A stretch of DNA of 26,963 bases, from assembly GCA_026389255.1 (NCBI GenBank), contig JAPLIF010000157.1:1-26963 (forward strand). The letters run 5' to 3'. A model generated the notes under the pieces. It was not told where the DNA came from, searched no databases, and saw only the letters and a program-made list of their open reading frames with translations. Position numbers and translations under genes: made by a program. Positions within the stretch are counted from its first letter, which is position 1. Every line of letters begins with the position of its first letter. Source of the stretch: Cyanobacteriota bacterium. Its GTDB lineage: Bacteria > Cyanobacteriota > Cyanobacteriia > PCC-6307 > Cyanobiaceae. Positions 7,190-16,012 of this stretch are shown here, one piece after another.

Positions 7190-9145
7190 ATGGACCGAAC
7201 GGGCCCCGCCAGCGCCACCGCCGCCGAAAACGCCCTGGCCGCGATGCGGTCCTCCGTTTTCGGCACCGATCCAATGGCGCCGGCTCCGCCCGCCTTGCCC
7301 ACCATCCTGGCGCCGACCAATCCAAAGGCCCCGGTGAATGCGGGTCCCCACAACGGCACCAGGGACCCAGCCGATCTCGGCGATTTCATTGAGACCGCCG
7401 GGCTGCTGGAGTACGACCCTGAGGCGATCAGCCGCATCTACGCCGGCCATCCCCAGCGCCTGGCCCGCCGGCTGCGCCAGACCCTGATCCCGATCAGCCT
7501 GTATCTGCTGGGAGTGGTGAGCGACAACCTCACCGGCCAGCTCAAGGTGCCCGAACGGGCCCGCGCCCGGGCCCGCGAATGCGCCGAACTGCTGGCGGCC
7601 CTGGGGCCCGCCTTCATCAAGGCCGGCCAGGCCCTCTCCACCCGGCCCGACATCGTGCCGCCGCTCCTGCTCGAAGAACTGGCCCAACTGCAGGACCAAT
7701 TGCCGGGCTTTGATCCAGCGCTGGCCATGGCCTGCATTGAAGAGGATCTCGGTGCCCCGGTGGACAACCTGTTTGCCCATCTGGAGCGGGAGCCCATCTC
7801 CGCCGCCTCCCTGGGCCAGGTGCATCGGGGCGTCCTGCACAACGGCCAGAAGGTGGCCGTCAAGGTGCAACGGCCTGGCCTGCGGGAGCAGATCACCCTT
7901 GATCTCTACATCGTGCGCAATATCGCCGCCTGGCTGAATCGCCGGGTGGGGCTGATCCGCAGCGATCTGGTGGGGCTGATTGATGAACTGGGCCTCCGTG
8001 TGTTCGAAGAGATGGATTATCTCAACGAAGCCGCCAACGCCGAACGCTTCGCCACACTGCACGCCGCCAACCCCCGTATCGCCGTCCCCGCCATCTACCA
8101 CGAGGCCACCAGTCGGCGTGTGCTGACCATGGAGTGGATTGATGGCGTCAAACTCACCAACCTCGAAGCCGTACGAAACCTCGGCATCGATCCCAACGAG
8201 ATGGTTCAAGTGGGCGTGGACTGCAGCCTGCAGCAACTCCGGGAGGCCCGCACGGGACTGATCCAGGCGGTGGTCCACCTGGTCAACCGCAATTTCGGCG
8301 CCCTTTCCAAGGACTTTGTCAGCCTGGGATTTCTAGGAGAAGAGGTGAATCTAGAGCCGATTGTGCCGGCCTTCGAAAGCGTCTTTGGCCAAGCGATCGA
8401 GATGGGTGTCAGCCGCATGGATTTCAAGGCCGTCACCGACGATCTCTCCGGTGTCATGTATCGCTTTCCCTTCCAGGTTCCGCCTTACTACGCCCTGATC
8501 ATCCGTTCGCTGGTCACCCTCGAGGGGATCGCCCTCAGCGTTGATCCCGACTTCAAGATCCTGGGGGCGGCCTATCCCTATTTCGCCCGGCGCCTGATGG
8601 AAGATCCGGATCCGCAATTGCGCAGCAGCCTGCGGGAGATGCTCTTCGATGGCGATGAATTCCGCTGGGAGCGTCTTGAAAATCTGCTCAGCAGTGCCTC
8701 TTTACAACAACAACTCGACCTCGAAGGCCTGCTCGACCAGGTGACCGAATTTCTCTTTTCCGCCAACGCCGGCATGCTGCGGCGCCAACTCGTCGATGCC
8801 GTGGTAGCCCAAATGGACGGCCTGGCCTGGCGCACCACCCTGCAGCTGGGACGTCGCCTACCGGCCGCCCTCTTGCCCCCAGGTCTGCGCCAACGTCAGC
8901 AGCTGCCCGAATCCCTGGCCAGCGAACCCCTGCTTGACCTCGAGCCGATCCGACAACTGGTAACCATCCTGCGGGATCTCCCCAACTTCGAACCCCAGCT
9001 CCTGCTGCGGCGCCTACCCCGCCTCCTGGGCGAACCCGACCTACGGCGCATGGGGGCTGAAGTGGCGCGGGGACTGGCGGAAAAGGGAGTGGTGCGGCTA
9101 TTGCGAGACGTTTTGGTCGCCCCGGCGGGGTCGGGGGCGGCCTAG
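7190..9145 (+). CDS. ABC1/AarF/UbiB-family kinase-like protein lacking the catalytic loop
   Basis: 651 residues. The family (UbiB in bacteria, ADCK/COQ8 in mitochondria, ABC1K in plastids) is linked to quinone and lipid metabolism. Present are the family's KxGQ motif (KAGQ, 144-147), the Ala-rich loop SAASLGQVHRG (from 204), the nucleotide Lys225 in VAVKVQRPG and the ExD motif E274-M-D276. VGVDCSLQQL (341-350) then runs straight into REARTGLIQAVVHLVNRNF. In family members the segment between these carries the catalytic HxDPHPGN loop and the DFG metal site; both are absent. The frame stays open for 300 further residues. The first 65 residues are a Pro/Ala-rich extension, so the true start could be a later codon. 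The product is probably catalytically dead unless the sequence is in error. An exported DUF1400 gene follows after 31 bases. Confidence 0.85.
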   Translation: MDRTGPASATAAENALAAMRSSVFGTDPMAPAPPALPTILAPTNPKAPVNAGPHNGTRDPADLGDFIETAGLLEYDPEAISRIYAGHPQRLARRLRQTLIPISLYLLGVVSDNLTGQLKVPERARARARECAELLAALGPAFIKAGQALSTRPDIVPPLLLEELAQLQDQLPGFDPALAMACIEEDLGAPVDNLFAHLEREPISAASLGQVHRGVLHNGQKVAVKVQRPGLREQITLDLYIVRNIAAWLNRRVGLIRSDLVGLIDELGLRVFEEMDYLNEAANAERFATLHAANPRIAVPAIYHEATSRRVLTMEWIDGVKLTNLEAVRNLGIDPNEMVQVGVDCSLQQLREARTGLIQAVVHLVNRNFGALSKDFVSLGFLGEEVNLEPIVPAFESVFGQAIEMGVSRMDFKAVTDDLSGVMYRFPFQVPPYYALIIRSLVTLEGIALSVDPDFKILGAAYPYFARRLMEDPDPQLRSSLREMLFDGDEFRWERLENLLSSASLQQQLDLEGLLDQVTEFLFSANAGMLRRQLVDAVVAQMDGLAWRTTLQLGRRLPAALLPPGLRQRQQLPESLASEPLLDLEPIRQLVTILRDLPNFEPQLLLRRLPRLLGEPDLRRMGAEVARGLAEKGVVRLLRDVLVAPAGSGAA

Positions 9146-9176
9146 GTTAATGCCGTTTGATAAGGATCAATAGGGC

Positions 9177-9803
9177 ATGGTGGTGGCGAATCGGCAAAGG
9201 CTCTTGGCGGCCGCCATCGGCTTGACGCTATGGGGCACCGCCAGCGCTGCCCCGGCAGCCGAAAATGTGGTCTTCATTTCCGGGGCCTTCCGGCGCTCCA
9301 TTCCGGTCTCTGATCTCGAACGCCTGGCCGCCAATGGCCAGGCCCAAGGCCTGCTCGGCGACCTGCTGAGCTTCGGCAAACAGAAGCCGGCAGACGTCCA
9401 GAAAATGCTTAACGAATCGGTCAACCTGCCGATCGGCCTTGTCTCGCGGCTGCTGAACACCCGCATCGGCATGGCGATTCTGGATCGCTTTGGCACCATT
9501 GTTCACCCGCTGCGGGCCAGGGAGGACGGGGTGGTCGCCCTGCGATCGGCGATCGTGCTGGGGCTGAACAACGATAAAAAATCCCTCTCGGCCATCAGCT
9601 TCCTGCGGGCCTATCCCACCCGCGAGATGGCCGTCAGCATCCCAGCGCTGTTGGTGTTGATGGAAAAAACCTCCTCGATCGCCGAGCTGGTGCGCTTCTT
9701 TTCCGAATCCCCCCTGGATGGCCTAAGGGGCCCTGCGGCGGCCGCTCCGGCACCCACTCCATCCCTAGCGCCTGTGACGGCCCCTGCCGCCAAGGCCCCC
9801 TGA
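9177..9803 (+). CDS. Exported DUF1400-domain protein
   Basis: 208 residues starting at an ATG with AAGGA about ten bases upstream. The N-terminus (VANRQRLLAAAIGLTLWGTASAAPAAE) is a typical signal peptide with likely cleavage after A-S-A or A-P-A, so the mature protein should be periplasmic or in the lumen. The body matches my memory of the DUF1400 domain, found in cyanobacteria alone or in front of alpha/beta hydrolases. Seen are VVFISGAFRRSIPVSDLERLA, a short helical region, LLNTRIGMAILDRFGTIV, and a terminal SIPALLVLMEKTSSIAELVRFF. No hydrolase catalytic triad is present, so this is the stand-alone form. The last 30 residues are Pro/Ala-rich. It lies close behind the ABC1-like gene and is probably cotranscribed. 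Function unknown. Confidence 0.75.
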   Translation: MVVANRQRLLAAAIGLTLWGTASAAPAAENVVFISGAFRRSIPVSDLERLAANGQAQGLLGDLLSFGKQKPADVQKMLNESVNLPIGLVSRLLNTRIGMAILDRFGTIVHPLRAREDGVVALRSAIVLGLNNDKKSLSAISFLRAYPTREMAVSIPALLVLMEKTSSIAELVRFFSESPLDGLRGPAAAAPAPTPSLAPVTAPAAKAP

Positions 9804-9844
9804 GGCAGGCAACGTAGATTCAACCCAGCCCCTCCCCTAGCCCC

Positions 9845-10948
9845 GTGCCCCTGCTCCAAGCCCTGCGTCGCCTGGGCCAGCGCCCCACGATGCAGGACTG
9901 GCCGGGGCTGATTGAGGCCTATCGCCCCTGGCTGCCTGTGAGCGCCAAGACCCCGGTGATCACCCTCAGGGAAGGGGCCACCCCCCTGATCCCTGCACCG
10001 GCGATTGCCGAACGCATCGGCCGTGGGGTTTCGGTGTTCCTCAAGTACGACGGTCTCAACCCCACGGGCTCCTTCAAGGACCGGGGCATGACCATGGCGA
10101 TCAGCAAGGCCAAAGAGGCCGGCTCGGAAGCCGTGATCTGCGCCAGCACCGGCAATACCTCCGCCGCCGCCGCGGCCTATGCCCGCAGGGGTGGCATGCG
10201 CGCCTTCGTGCTGATCCCCGACGGCTATGTGGCCCAAGGAAAACTAGCCCAGGCCCTTCTCTATGGGGCCGAGGTGCTGGCGGTCAAAGGTAATTTCGAC
10301 CGGGCCCTGGCCATCGTCCGTGAAGTGGCCGATCGCTACCCAATCACCCTGGTTAATTCCCTCAATCCCTACCGCCTTCAGGGTCAGAAAACCGCCGCCT
10401 TCGAAGTGGTTGACGCCTTGGGAGAGGCCCCCGACTGGCTTTGCATCCCCATGGGCAATGCCGGCAACATCAGCGCCTACTGGATGGGATTCAAGGAATA
10501 CCAACAGGCCGGCAACTGCCAGAAACTGCCCCGCATGATGGGTTTCCAGGCCGCCGGATCGGCCCCCCTGGTTCTGGGAGAGACGGTGGAACACCCGGAC
10601 ACCATCGCCACCGCCATCCGCATCGGCAACCCGGTGAATCGGGACAACGCCATCAAGGCCCGCGAGGAAAGCAAGGGTGACTTCATGGCCGTCACCGACG
10701 CTGAAATCATTGAGGCCTACAAGCTGCTGGGCAGCGCCGAAGGCGTCTTCTGTGAACCCGCCAGCGCCGCCTCGGTGGCCGGCCTGCTCAAGCGCCATGG
10801 GGAGGTGCCTGCGGGGGCGCGGGTGGTCTGCGTCCTCACCGGCAATGGCCTCAAGGATCCCGCCACCGCCATCGAACACAACGATTCCACCTTCCATACC
10901 GGCCTTGAGGCCGACACCAACACGGTGGCCAGGGTGATGGGCTTCTAA
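9845..10948 (+). CDS. thrC: Threonine synthase
   Basis: 367 residues. It converts O-phosphohomoserine to threonine with pyridoxal phosphate, the last step of threonine synthesis. The cofactor Lys78 lies in [11 protein letters not shown], followed by the phosphate-binding [14 protein letters not shown] stretch and the [12 protein letters not shown] and [11 protein letters not shown] segments typical of the short bacterial enzyme. Length is normal for the family. The start is a GTG at 9845 without a clear ribosome-binding site; the upstream residues [10 protein letters not shown] match what I remember of Synechococcus homologues. An ATG at 9890 is the alternative. A hairpin with a T-run follows 57 bases after the stop. 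It stands next to dnaN in the same direction but is separated by about 510 bases. Confidence 0.95.
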   Translation: MPLLQALRRLGQRPTMQDWPGLIEAYRPWLPVSAKTPVITLREGATPLIPAPAIAERIGRGVSVFLKYDGLNPTGSFKDRGMTMAISKAKEAGSEAVICASTGNTSAAAAAYARRGGMRAFVLIPDGYVAQGKLAQALLYGAEVLAVKGNFDRALAIVREVADRYPITLVNSLNPYRLQGQKTAAFEVVDALGEAPDWLCIPMGNAGNISAYWMGFKEYQQAGNCQKLPRMMGFQAAGSAPLVLGETVEHPDTIATAIRIGNPVNRDNAIKAREESKGDFMAVTDAEIIEAYKLLGSAEGVFCEPASAASVAGLLKRHGEVPAGARVVCVLTGNGLKDPATAIEHNDSTFHTGLEADTNTVARVMGF

Positions 10949-10995
10949 CGAACAGAAATCCAGACAGGAACCTGACCCCAGCCAGCATCCAAACC

Positions 10996-11026
10996 AAAGC
11001 TTACGCCCTGGCGGGGCTTTTTTTTT
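10996..11026 (+). terminator. Rho-independent terminator after thrC
   Basis: GCCC at 11005-11008 pairs with GGGC at 11014-11017 around TGGCG, followed by nine T at 11018-11026. An alternative longer pairing uses AAAGC at 10996-11000 with GCTTT at 11016-11020. The T-run directly after a GC stem downstream of thrC makes this a good intrinsic terminator. Confidence 0.75.
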
Positions 11027-11459
11027 GGCCGATCGGCAGGGCCGACCGCCTGGGGAACAGGGGTCATGACGCATCCGATTGTCAAAGCGTCCCAGGGAAA
11101 ATCTGGTGAAGGGGCAAGCAAAAGCGGGGAAAAAGCAAGGGCAATTTCCATCGCTGGCAACGAAGCTGATTCCCCAGGTTTGGGAAACAGGGGAAAACTC
11201 AAATTTGGGGCGCCGTTCAAGCCAGCCCTCCCAAACCGCTGTGAACGAAAAAACAAGGGCCAAACAGCCGGTAAGGGGGTTTTCCACTGATTCCCCAGCC
11301 CCTACGACGACGGTTTGGTTTATCTTTTAAAAAATAAAACTCTTGAGCAGTCGAACGGTCGCCGGGCCGTTTGCCACCGTTGCGCTTTGCCCCTGGCTGT
11401 GAAACCGTGGGCCCAACGTTCCGACCCCAAAGGCCAGCCATCGCTGTCCACCCCTTGCC
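11027..11459. other. Candidate replication origin / dnaN leader region
   Basis: No gene is seen in these 433 bases. TTTTCCACT at 11280-11288 differs from the cyanobacterial DnaA box TTTTCCACA by one base. Weaker TTTTCCC-type copies occur on the minus strand near 11095-11103, 11127-11135 and 11190-11198. An A/T-rich tract at 11319-11340 could serve for unwinding or as the dnaN promoter. A 7-bp stem (AACGGTC with GGCCGTT, one G-T pair) at 11354-11371 lies in the dnaN leader. In Synechococcus elongatus the origin lies upstream of dnaN. Sampled 60-base lines show C exceeding G on the plus strand to the left (241: 27 to 16; 4501: 27 to 16; 8881: 24 to 15) and G exceeding C to the right (14941: 28 to 16; 25861: 24 to 18). 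Confidence 0.45.
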
Positions 11460-12605
11460 ATGAAGCTGGTGTGCTCCCAGGCCGAACTCAATGCCAGCCT
11501 TCAGCTGGTCGGTCGGGCCGTGGCGACCCGACCGACCCATCCGGTGCTGGCCAACGTGCTGCTTACCGCTGACGCCGCCACCGGGCGGCTCAGCCTGACC
11601 GCCTTCGACCTCAGCCTTGGTATCCAGACCAGCCTTCCCGCAGCGGTTGAAGCCAGTGGCGCCATCACCCTGCCGGCCCGCCTGTTTGGCGAAATCGTCG
11701 CTCGCCTTTCATCGGACAGTCCCCTCAGCCTCAGCTGCCTGGAGGGGGACGAGCAGGTGGAACTCACCAGTTCCGGCGGTAGCTACCGCATGCGTGGCAT
11801 GCCCGCCGATGACTTTCCCGACCTCCCCCTCAACCAGACCGGCACCTCGATCCGTCTTGATGCCGAGGCCTTGGTGAGGGGCCTGCGGGCCACCCTCTTT
11901 GCCAGCAGTGGCGACGAGGCCAAGCAGGTGCTCACCGGGGTGCACCTGCGCCTTGATGACGCAGGCCTCGAATGTGCCGCAACCGATGGCCATCGGCTAG
12001 CGGTCCTCCACCTGGCCCATGGGGCCACGGCCGCCAGCAGTGATGGTGAGCCCTTTGATGTCACCGTGCCCGCCCGCTCCCTCAGGGAGCTGGAGCGCTT
12101 GCTCAGCGGCCGGCCTTCCCAGGAGCCCCTCAGCCTCTTCTGTGACCAGGGGCAAGTGGTGGTCCTCTGGGCCGATCAGGTGCTCACCAGCCGCAACATC
12201 GATGGCGTCTATCCCAATTACGCCCAATTGATTCCAGCCAGCTTCAATCGCCTCGTGCGGCTGGATCGCCGTGGGTTCATCGCTGGCCTGGAGCGGGTGG
12301 CGGTGTTGGCCGATCAGCACAACAATGTGGTGACGATCAGCGCCGATCCGGCCGCCGCCAAGGTCACGATCCGCGCCGATGCCCAGGACGTGGGCAGTGG
12401 TTCGGAATCCCTGGCGGCCAGCATTGAAGGCGATCCCATCGACATTGCTTTCAATGTCCGCTATCTACTGGATGGACTCAAGGTGATGGGTGGCAGCGAG
12501 GTGGTGCTCAAGTGCAATGCCCCCACCACCCCTGCGGTCCTGGAACCCGTGGGCGAGCCGGATGCCTTCGTGTATCTGGTGATGCCGGTGCAGATCCGCA
12601 GCTGA
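11460..12605 (+). CDS. dnaN: DNA polymerase III beta subunit (sliding clamp)
   Basis: 381 residues from ATG at 11460. It forms the ring-shaped dimer that tethers DNA polymerase III and other proteins to DNA. The family pattern of three similar domains is visible. The start MKLVCSQAELNASLQLVGRA is followed by TRPTHPVLANVLL, then a central GVHLRLDDAGLECAATDGHRLA that is strongly diagnostic. NIDGVYPNYAQLIP lies in the third domain, and the C-terminus VYLVMPVQIRS matches the canonical ending. Length is normal. The next gene starts four bases after the stop, so the two are surely cotranscribed. Its place beside the proposed origin is as expected for cyanobacteria. Confidence 0.98.
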   Translation: MKLVCSQAELNASLQLVGRAVATRPTHPVLANVLLTADAATGRLSLTAFDLSLGIQTSLPAAVEASGAITLPARLFGEIVARLSSDSPLSLSCLEGDEQVELTSSGGSYRMRGMPADDFPDLPLNQTGTSIRLDAEALVRGLRATLFASSGDEAKQVLTGVHLRLDDAGLECAATDGHRLAVLHLAHGATAASSDGEPFDVTVPARSLRELERLLSGRPSQEPLSLFCDQGQVVVLWADQVLTSRNIDGVYPNYAQLIPASFNRLVRLDRRGFIAGLERVAVLADQHNNVVTISADPAAAKVTIRADAQDVGSGSESLAASIEGDPIDIAFNVRYLLDGLKVMGGSEVVLKCNAPTTPAVLEPVGEPDAFVYLVMPVQIRS

Positions 12606-12609
12606 GGAC

Positions 12610-13620
12610 GTGACCCTTCCGGAGCAGTTGTTACTGAGTGACCTGCTGGCCCGGCGCGTGCGCTGTGATCAGGGCACCGACCATGGAGTGGGGATTCTCG
12701 GCTGGATGCATCCCCCCGTCCATCGCCTGCTCGGCTGGGTGAGCCGCCCCTCCGCCTTTGGCCAGCGCCGCCAGGTGTGGCGCCTGGATCAGCTGCGGGG
12801 CCTCAGCGAGCAGGAGGCTTTCGTCAAGGGGTTGGCCGCCGACACCGATCCAGCCACCCTCGAGCGCCTACCGACCCTGTTTGAGGCGGCCCTCATCGGA
12901 GTCGACGGCCAGAACCTGGGCCACGTGGCCGATGCCGCGGTTGAACTGCGCAGCGGTCGCATCCTTCACTACCTGGTTTCCCGCAGTGATCCCCGGCTCC
13001 CCGGCAGCAGCCGCTGGCGGCTCAGCCCCGATCGCATCGTCGATCAGCAGAGCGGTCGGGTTGTCACCGCCCTGCGGGAGTTGGACGATCTGCCCCTGGC
13101 CCGGGCCAGTGTGCGTCAAGAATTCCTGCGCCGTTCCCGCCGCCTTCGTGATCAGGTGGGCCAGGAGACCTCCCGGTTGCGGGATCAGTTTCAGCAGGTC
13201 GGCGATCGGGTGGAGGACAAATTGGAGGGTTGGCTGGAGGACCCCCCCTGGGATGGGCGCGAACGGGGTCAGAACGGGGATCCAGATGCGGACTGGGATC
13301 TTGATGGAGTTTCGCCATGGGATCGCCAGAACGAGCGTTCCAGGACGCCGGATGGTCCCTTGTCCTATGGCCCGGGTGGACGCCGGGACCCTGTTGGCGA
13401 TCGCCAGAGCGACGCCCGACGAGCAGCGTTCTCCGACCCGCTCGAGGATTGGGAAGATGATGAGGATTTCCCTGCGCCCACGGCCTCCGATGGCAACCCT
13501 CTTGAGTCTCGGGGCCGTCGCCGCGACCGGTCCGCCGAGGGTCCCCTGCCCCGCTCCCGCCGCCCGGCCGCCCCTGCGAGAGCGGCAGAACCGGATGAGG
13601 AGGATGACCCCTGGGTTTAG
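12610..13620 (+). CDS. PRC-barrel-like protein with acidic disordered tail
   Basis: 336 residues starting at a GTG four bases after dnaN, with AGGA just upstream overlapping the dnaN end. Residues 1-160 hold two PRC-barrel-like units. The first includes LLLSDLLARRVRCDQGTDHGVG and VWRLDQLRGL. The second includes GVDGQNLGHVADAAVELRSG and IVDQQSGRVVTALRELD. Residues 165-210 form a charged, probably coiled-coil segment (RQEFLRRSRRLRDQVGQE onward). The last 120 residues are rich in Asp, Arg, Pro and Gly and end in an acidic DEEDDPWV, so they are likely disordered. No membrane segment or signal is seen. As I recall, this dnaN neighbour is conserved in Synechococcus and Prochlorococcus but uncharacterised. 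Position suggests a link to the replisome, but that is inference. Confidence 0.75.
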   Translation: MTLPEQLLLSDLLARRVRCDQGTDHGVGILGWMHPPVHRLLGWVSRPSAFGQRRQVWRLDQLRGLSEQEAFVKGLAADTDPATLERLPTLFEAALIGVDGQNLGHVADAAVELRSGRILHYLVSRSDPRLPGSSRWRLSPDRIVDQQSGRVVTALRELDDLPLARASVRQEFLRRSRRLRDQVGQETSRLRDQFQQVGDRVEDKLEGWLEDPPWDGRERGQNGDPDADWDLDGVSPWDRQNERSRTPDGPLSYGPGGRRDPVGDRQSDARRAAFSDPLEDWEDDEDFPAPTASDGNPLESRGRRRDRSAEGPLPRSRRPAAPARAAEPDEEDDPWV

Positions 13621-13687
13621 CCCCCGGGGGTGAAGGGGGTGACGCGCTGTTGGAGACTCAGGAGCTGTCGATGCTGGCGCCGCTTTG

Positions 13688-15919
13688 GTGGACCCCACCC
13701 TGACCTTTTCGGTGCCCGATGCCCTGCGTAAGGAGGGGCTGAGCCAGGCCGATTACGACGAAATCGTGCGGCGCCTCGGCCGCGCCCCTAACCGGGCCGA
13801 GTTGGGCATGTTCGGCGTCATGTGGTCAGAGCATTGCTGTTATCGCAACTCCAGGCCCCTGTTGGCCCAGTTCCCCACCAGCGGTCCCCGCATCCTGGTG
13901 GGGCCCGGTGAGAACGCGGGCGTGGTCGATCTCGGCGAAGGTCAGCGCCTGGCCTTCAAGATCGAAAGCCATAACCATCCCTCGGCCGTTGAGCCCTTCC
14001 AGGGGGCGGCCACGGGCGTTGGCGGCATCCTGCGCGACATCTTCACCATGGGTGCCCGTCCGATCGCCCTGCTCAATGCCCTGCGCTTCGGGCCCCTCGA
14101 GGATCCCCGCAATGCCGGCCTGATGGAGGGGGTGGTGGCGGGCATCGCCCATTACGGCAATTGCGTTGGCGTGCCCACCGTGGGCGGTGAGGTGGGTTTC
14201 GACCCCAGCTATTCCGGCAATCCCCTCGTCAACGCCATGGCCCTGGGCCTGATGGAAACCGAGGACATCGTGCGCTCCGGTGCCGCCGGGATTGGCTATC
14301 CGGTGGTGTACGTGGGCAGTACCACCGGCCGGGACGGCATGGGGGGCGCCAGCTTCGCCAGTGCCGAACTCAGTGCGGCCTCCCTCGACGATCGCCCCGC
14401 TGTGCAGGTGGGGGACCCTTTCCTGGAGAAGGGCTTGATCGAGGCCTGCCTGGAGGCCTTCCAGAGTGGCGATGTGGTTGCCGCCCAAGACATGGGTGCC
14501 GCCGGCCTCACCTGCAGTTGCTCCGAGATGGCCGCCAAAGGGGGTGTGGGGGTCGAGCTGGATCTGGATCGGGTGCCGGCCCGTGAGTCAGGGATGACGG
14601 CCTACGAATTCCTGCTTTCAGAATCCCAGGAACGCATGTTGTTCGTGGTCAAACCGGGGCGCGAGGAGGCTCTGATGGAACGCTTTCGCCGCTGGGGCCT
14701 CCAGGCTGCTGTGGTGGGACGGGTGTTGGTCGAAAACGTGGTGCGGGTCCTGCGCGTGGTTCTGCCTGGGGGTCTGCTGTCCTGGGGGGAGGTGCTGCTG
14801 CGCCTGCTTGATGACCCCACCATCGCCAGCAAGCGTTGGGTCTGGCGCCAGTACGACCACCAGGTGCAAGCCAACACCGTGGTGCCCCCGGGGGGTGCCG
14901 ATGCCGCCGTTGTGCGCCTTCGACCCCAGCAGGGGGAGGGGGCGATGGCCCCTGGTCACCGGGGGGTGGCGGCGGTGGTGGATTGCCCCAATCGCTGGGT
15001 GGCCCTCGATCCGGAGCGGGGTGGCATGGCGGCCGTGGCGGAGGCCGCCCGCAATCTCAGCTGCGTCGGCGCCGAACCCCTGGCCGTTACCGACAACCTC
15101 AACTTTCCTTCCCCGGACACCGACACCGGCTACTGGCAGTTGGCCCAGGCCTGTCGCGGCTTGTCCCAGGCCTGTTTGGCCCTGGGCACTCCCGTCACTG
15201 GCGGCAATGTCTCCCTCTACAACGAAACCCGCCTGTCCGATGGCCGCCTCCAACCGATCCACCCCACCCCGGTGGTGGGCATGGTGGGCCTGGTCAGCGA
15301 TCTGAACCGGGTGCGGGGGATGGGTTGGCGCCAGCCGGGTGATGCCATCTGGCTGCTGGGCCTGGCGCCCGAGGACGGGGCCGCCGGGTCCGATGACCGG
15401 ATCAGCCTGGCGGGCAGCAGTTATCAGACGGTGATCCATGGCCTCTGCACCGGTCGTCCCCCCCGGATTGACCTGGATCTGGAGGTCCGGCTCCTGGAGC
15501 TGCTGCGGTGTGCCATCGGGTCCGATCTGGTCGCCAGTGCCCACGACCTCAGTGATGGCGGGTTGGCGGTGGCCGCCGCTGAAGCCTGTCTGGCGGGCGG
15601 CCTGGGGGCCTTCCTGGAGTTTCCAGCCGGTGGGGTGCGCCTCGACCGTCTGCTGTTCGGCGAGTCCGCCGGTCGCGTCTTGGTGAGCGTGCCGGTTGGG
15701 GTGGCTGCCGGTTGGCGGCAGCTGTTGTCTGAGGCGGCCACGGCCGGTGTTGCCGCCACTCGGCTGGGGGAGGTGGGGGCCCAGCCTGAGCTGATGGTGT
15801 CCCTGGGGGCTGACACTCTGTTGCGGCTGTCCCTGGAGTCCCTGCGGGACAGCTTTGAGGGGGCCATTCCCCGTCGCCTTGGGGGGCAGCCCCGTGGCGA
15901 TTGGCCACCGACGGAGTGA
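13688..15919 (+). CDS. purL: Phosphoribosylformylglycinamidine synthase subunit PurL
   Basis: About 743 residues, the size of the small PurL that works with separate PurS and PurQ subunits. It makes FGAM from FGAR, ATP and glutamine-derived ammonia, step four of purine synthesis. Diagnostic segments include [18 protein letters not shown] near residue 43 with the catalytic-region His, [18 protein letters not shown] (nucleotide and metal binding), [11 protein letters not shown], and [14 protein letters not shown] in the second half. The start is a GTG at 13688 or the TTG just before it at 13685; no in-frame ATG exists upstream before a stop at 13640-13642. An AGGAG at 13660-13664 sits too far from it but well placed for an out-of-frame ATG at 13671. 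purF follows after 93 bases. Confidence 0.96.
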   Translation: MDPTLTFSVPDALRKEGLSQADYDEIVRRLGRAPNRAELGMFGVMWSEHCCYRNSRPLLAQFPTSGPRILVGPGENAGVVDLGEGQRLAFKIESHNHPSAVEPFQGAATGVGGILRDIFTMGARPIALLNALRFGPLEDPRNAGLMEGVVAGIAHYGNCVGVPTVGGEVGFDPSYSGNPLVNAMALGLMETEDIVRSGAAGIGYPVVYVGSTTGRDGMGGASFASAELSAASLDDRPAVQVGDPFLEKGLIEACLEAFQSGDVVAAQDMGAAGLTCSCSEMAAKGGVGVELDLDRVPARESGMTAYEFLLSESQERMLFVVKPGREEALMERFRRWGLQAAVVGRVLVENVVRVLRVVLPGGLLSWGEVLLRLLDDPTIASKRWVWRQYDHQVQANTVVPPGGADAAVVRLRPQQGEGAMAPGHRGVAAVVDCPNRWVALDPERGGMAAVAEAARNLSCVGAEPLAVTDNLNFPSPDTDTGYWQLAQACRGLSQACLALGTPVTGGNVSLYNETRLSDGRLQPIHPTPVVGMVGLVSDLNRVRGMGWRQPGDAIWLLGLAPEDGAAGSDDRISLAGSSYQTVIHGLCTGRPPRIDLDLEVRLLELLRCAIGSDLVASAHDLSDGGLAVAAAEACLAGGLGAFLEFPAGGVRLDRLLFGESAGRVLVSVPVGVAAGWRQLLSEAATAGVAATRLGEVGAQPELMVSLGADTLLRLSLESLRDSFEGAIPRRLGGQPRGDWPPTE

Positions 15920-16012
15920 TTTCGGCGGCTTTTTCCCCATCCCCCCATACGTCGATGCGCCAGGATGCTCGCAGTCAGGAGGTGGTCTGCCCCGTGCCAA
16001 CCCATCCTCCCC

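Noticed and set aside
7025..8278. Minus-strand open frame of about 417 codons opposite the ABC1-like gene
   Set aside because: It has low-complexity Gly/His/Gln composition, no motif, and is fully covered by the conserved plus-strand gene.
11182..11190. GGAAACA motif as in Yfr2-type small RNAs
   Set aside because: Only a single copy is present and I could not find the second copy or the expected stem-loops and terminator around it.
13396..13405. GGCGATCGCC, a HIP1 palindrome common in cyanobacteria
   Set aside because: It lies within a coding region, and such octamers are scattered; few were noticed here, so it gives little information beyond fitting the lineage.
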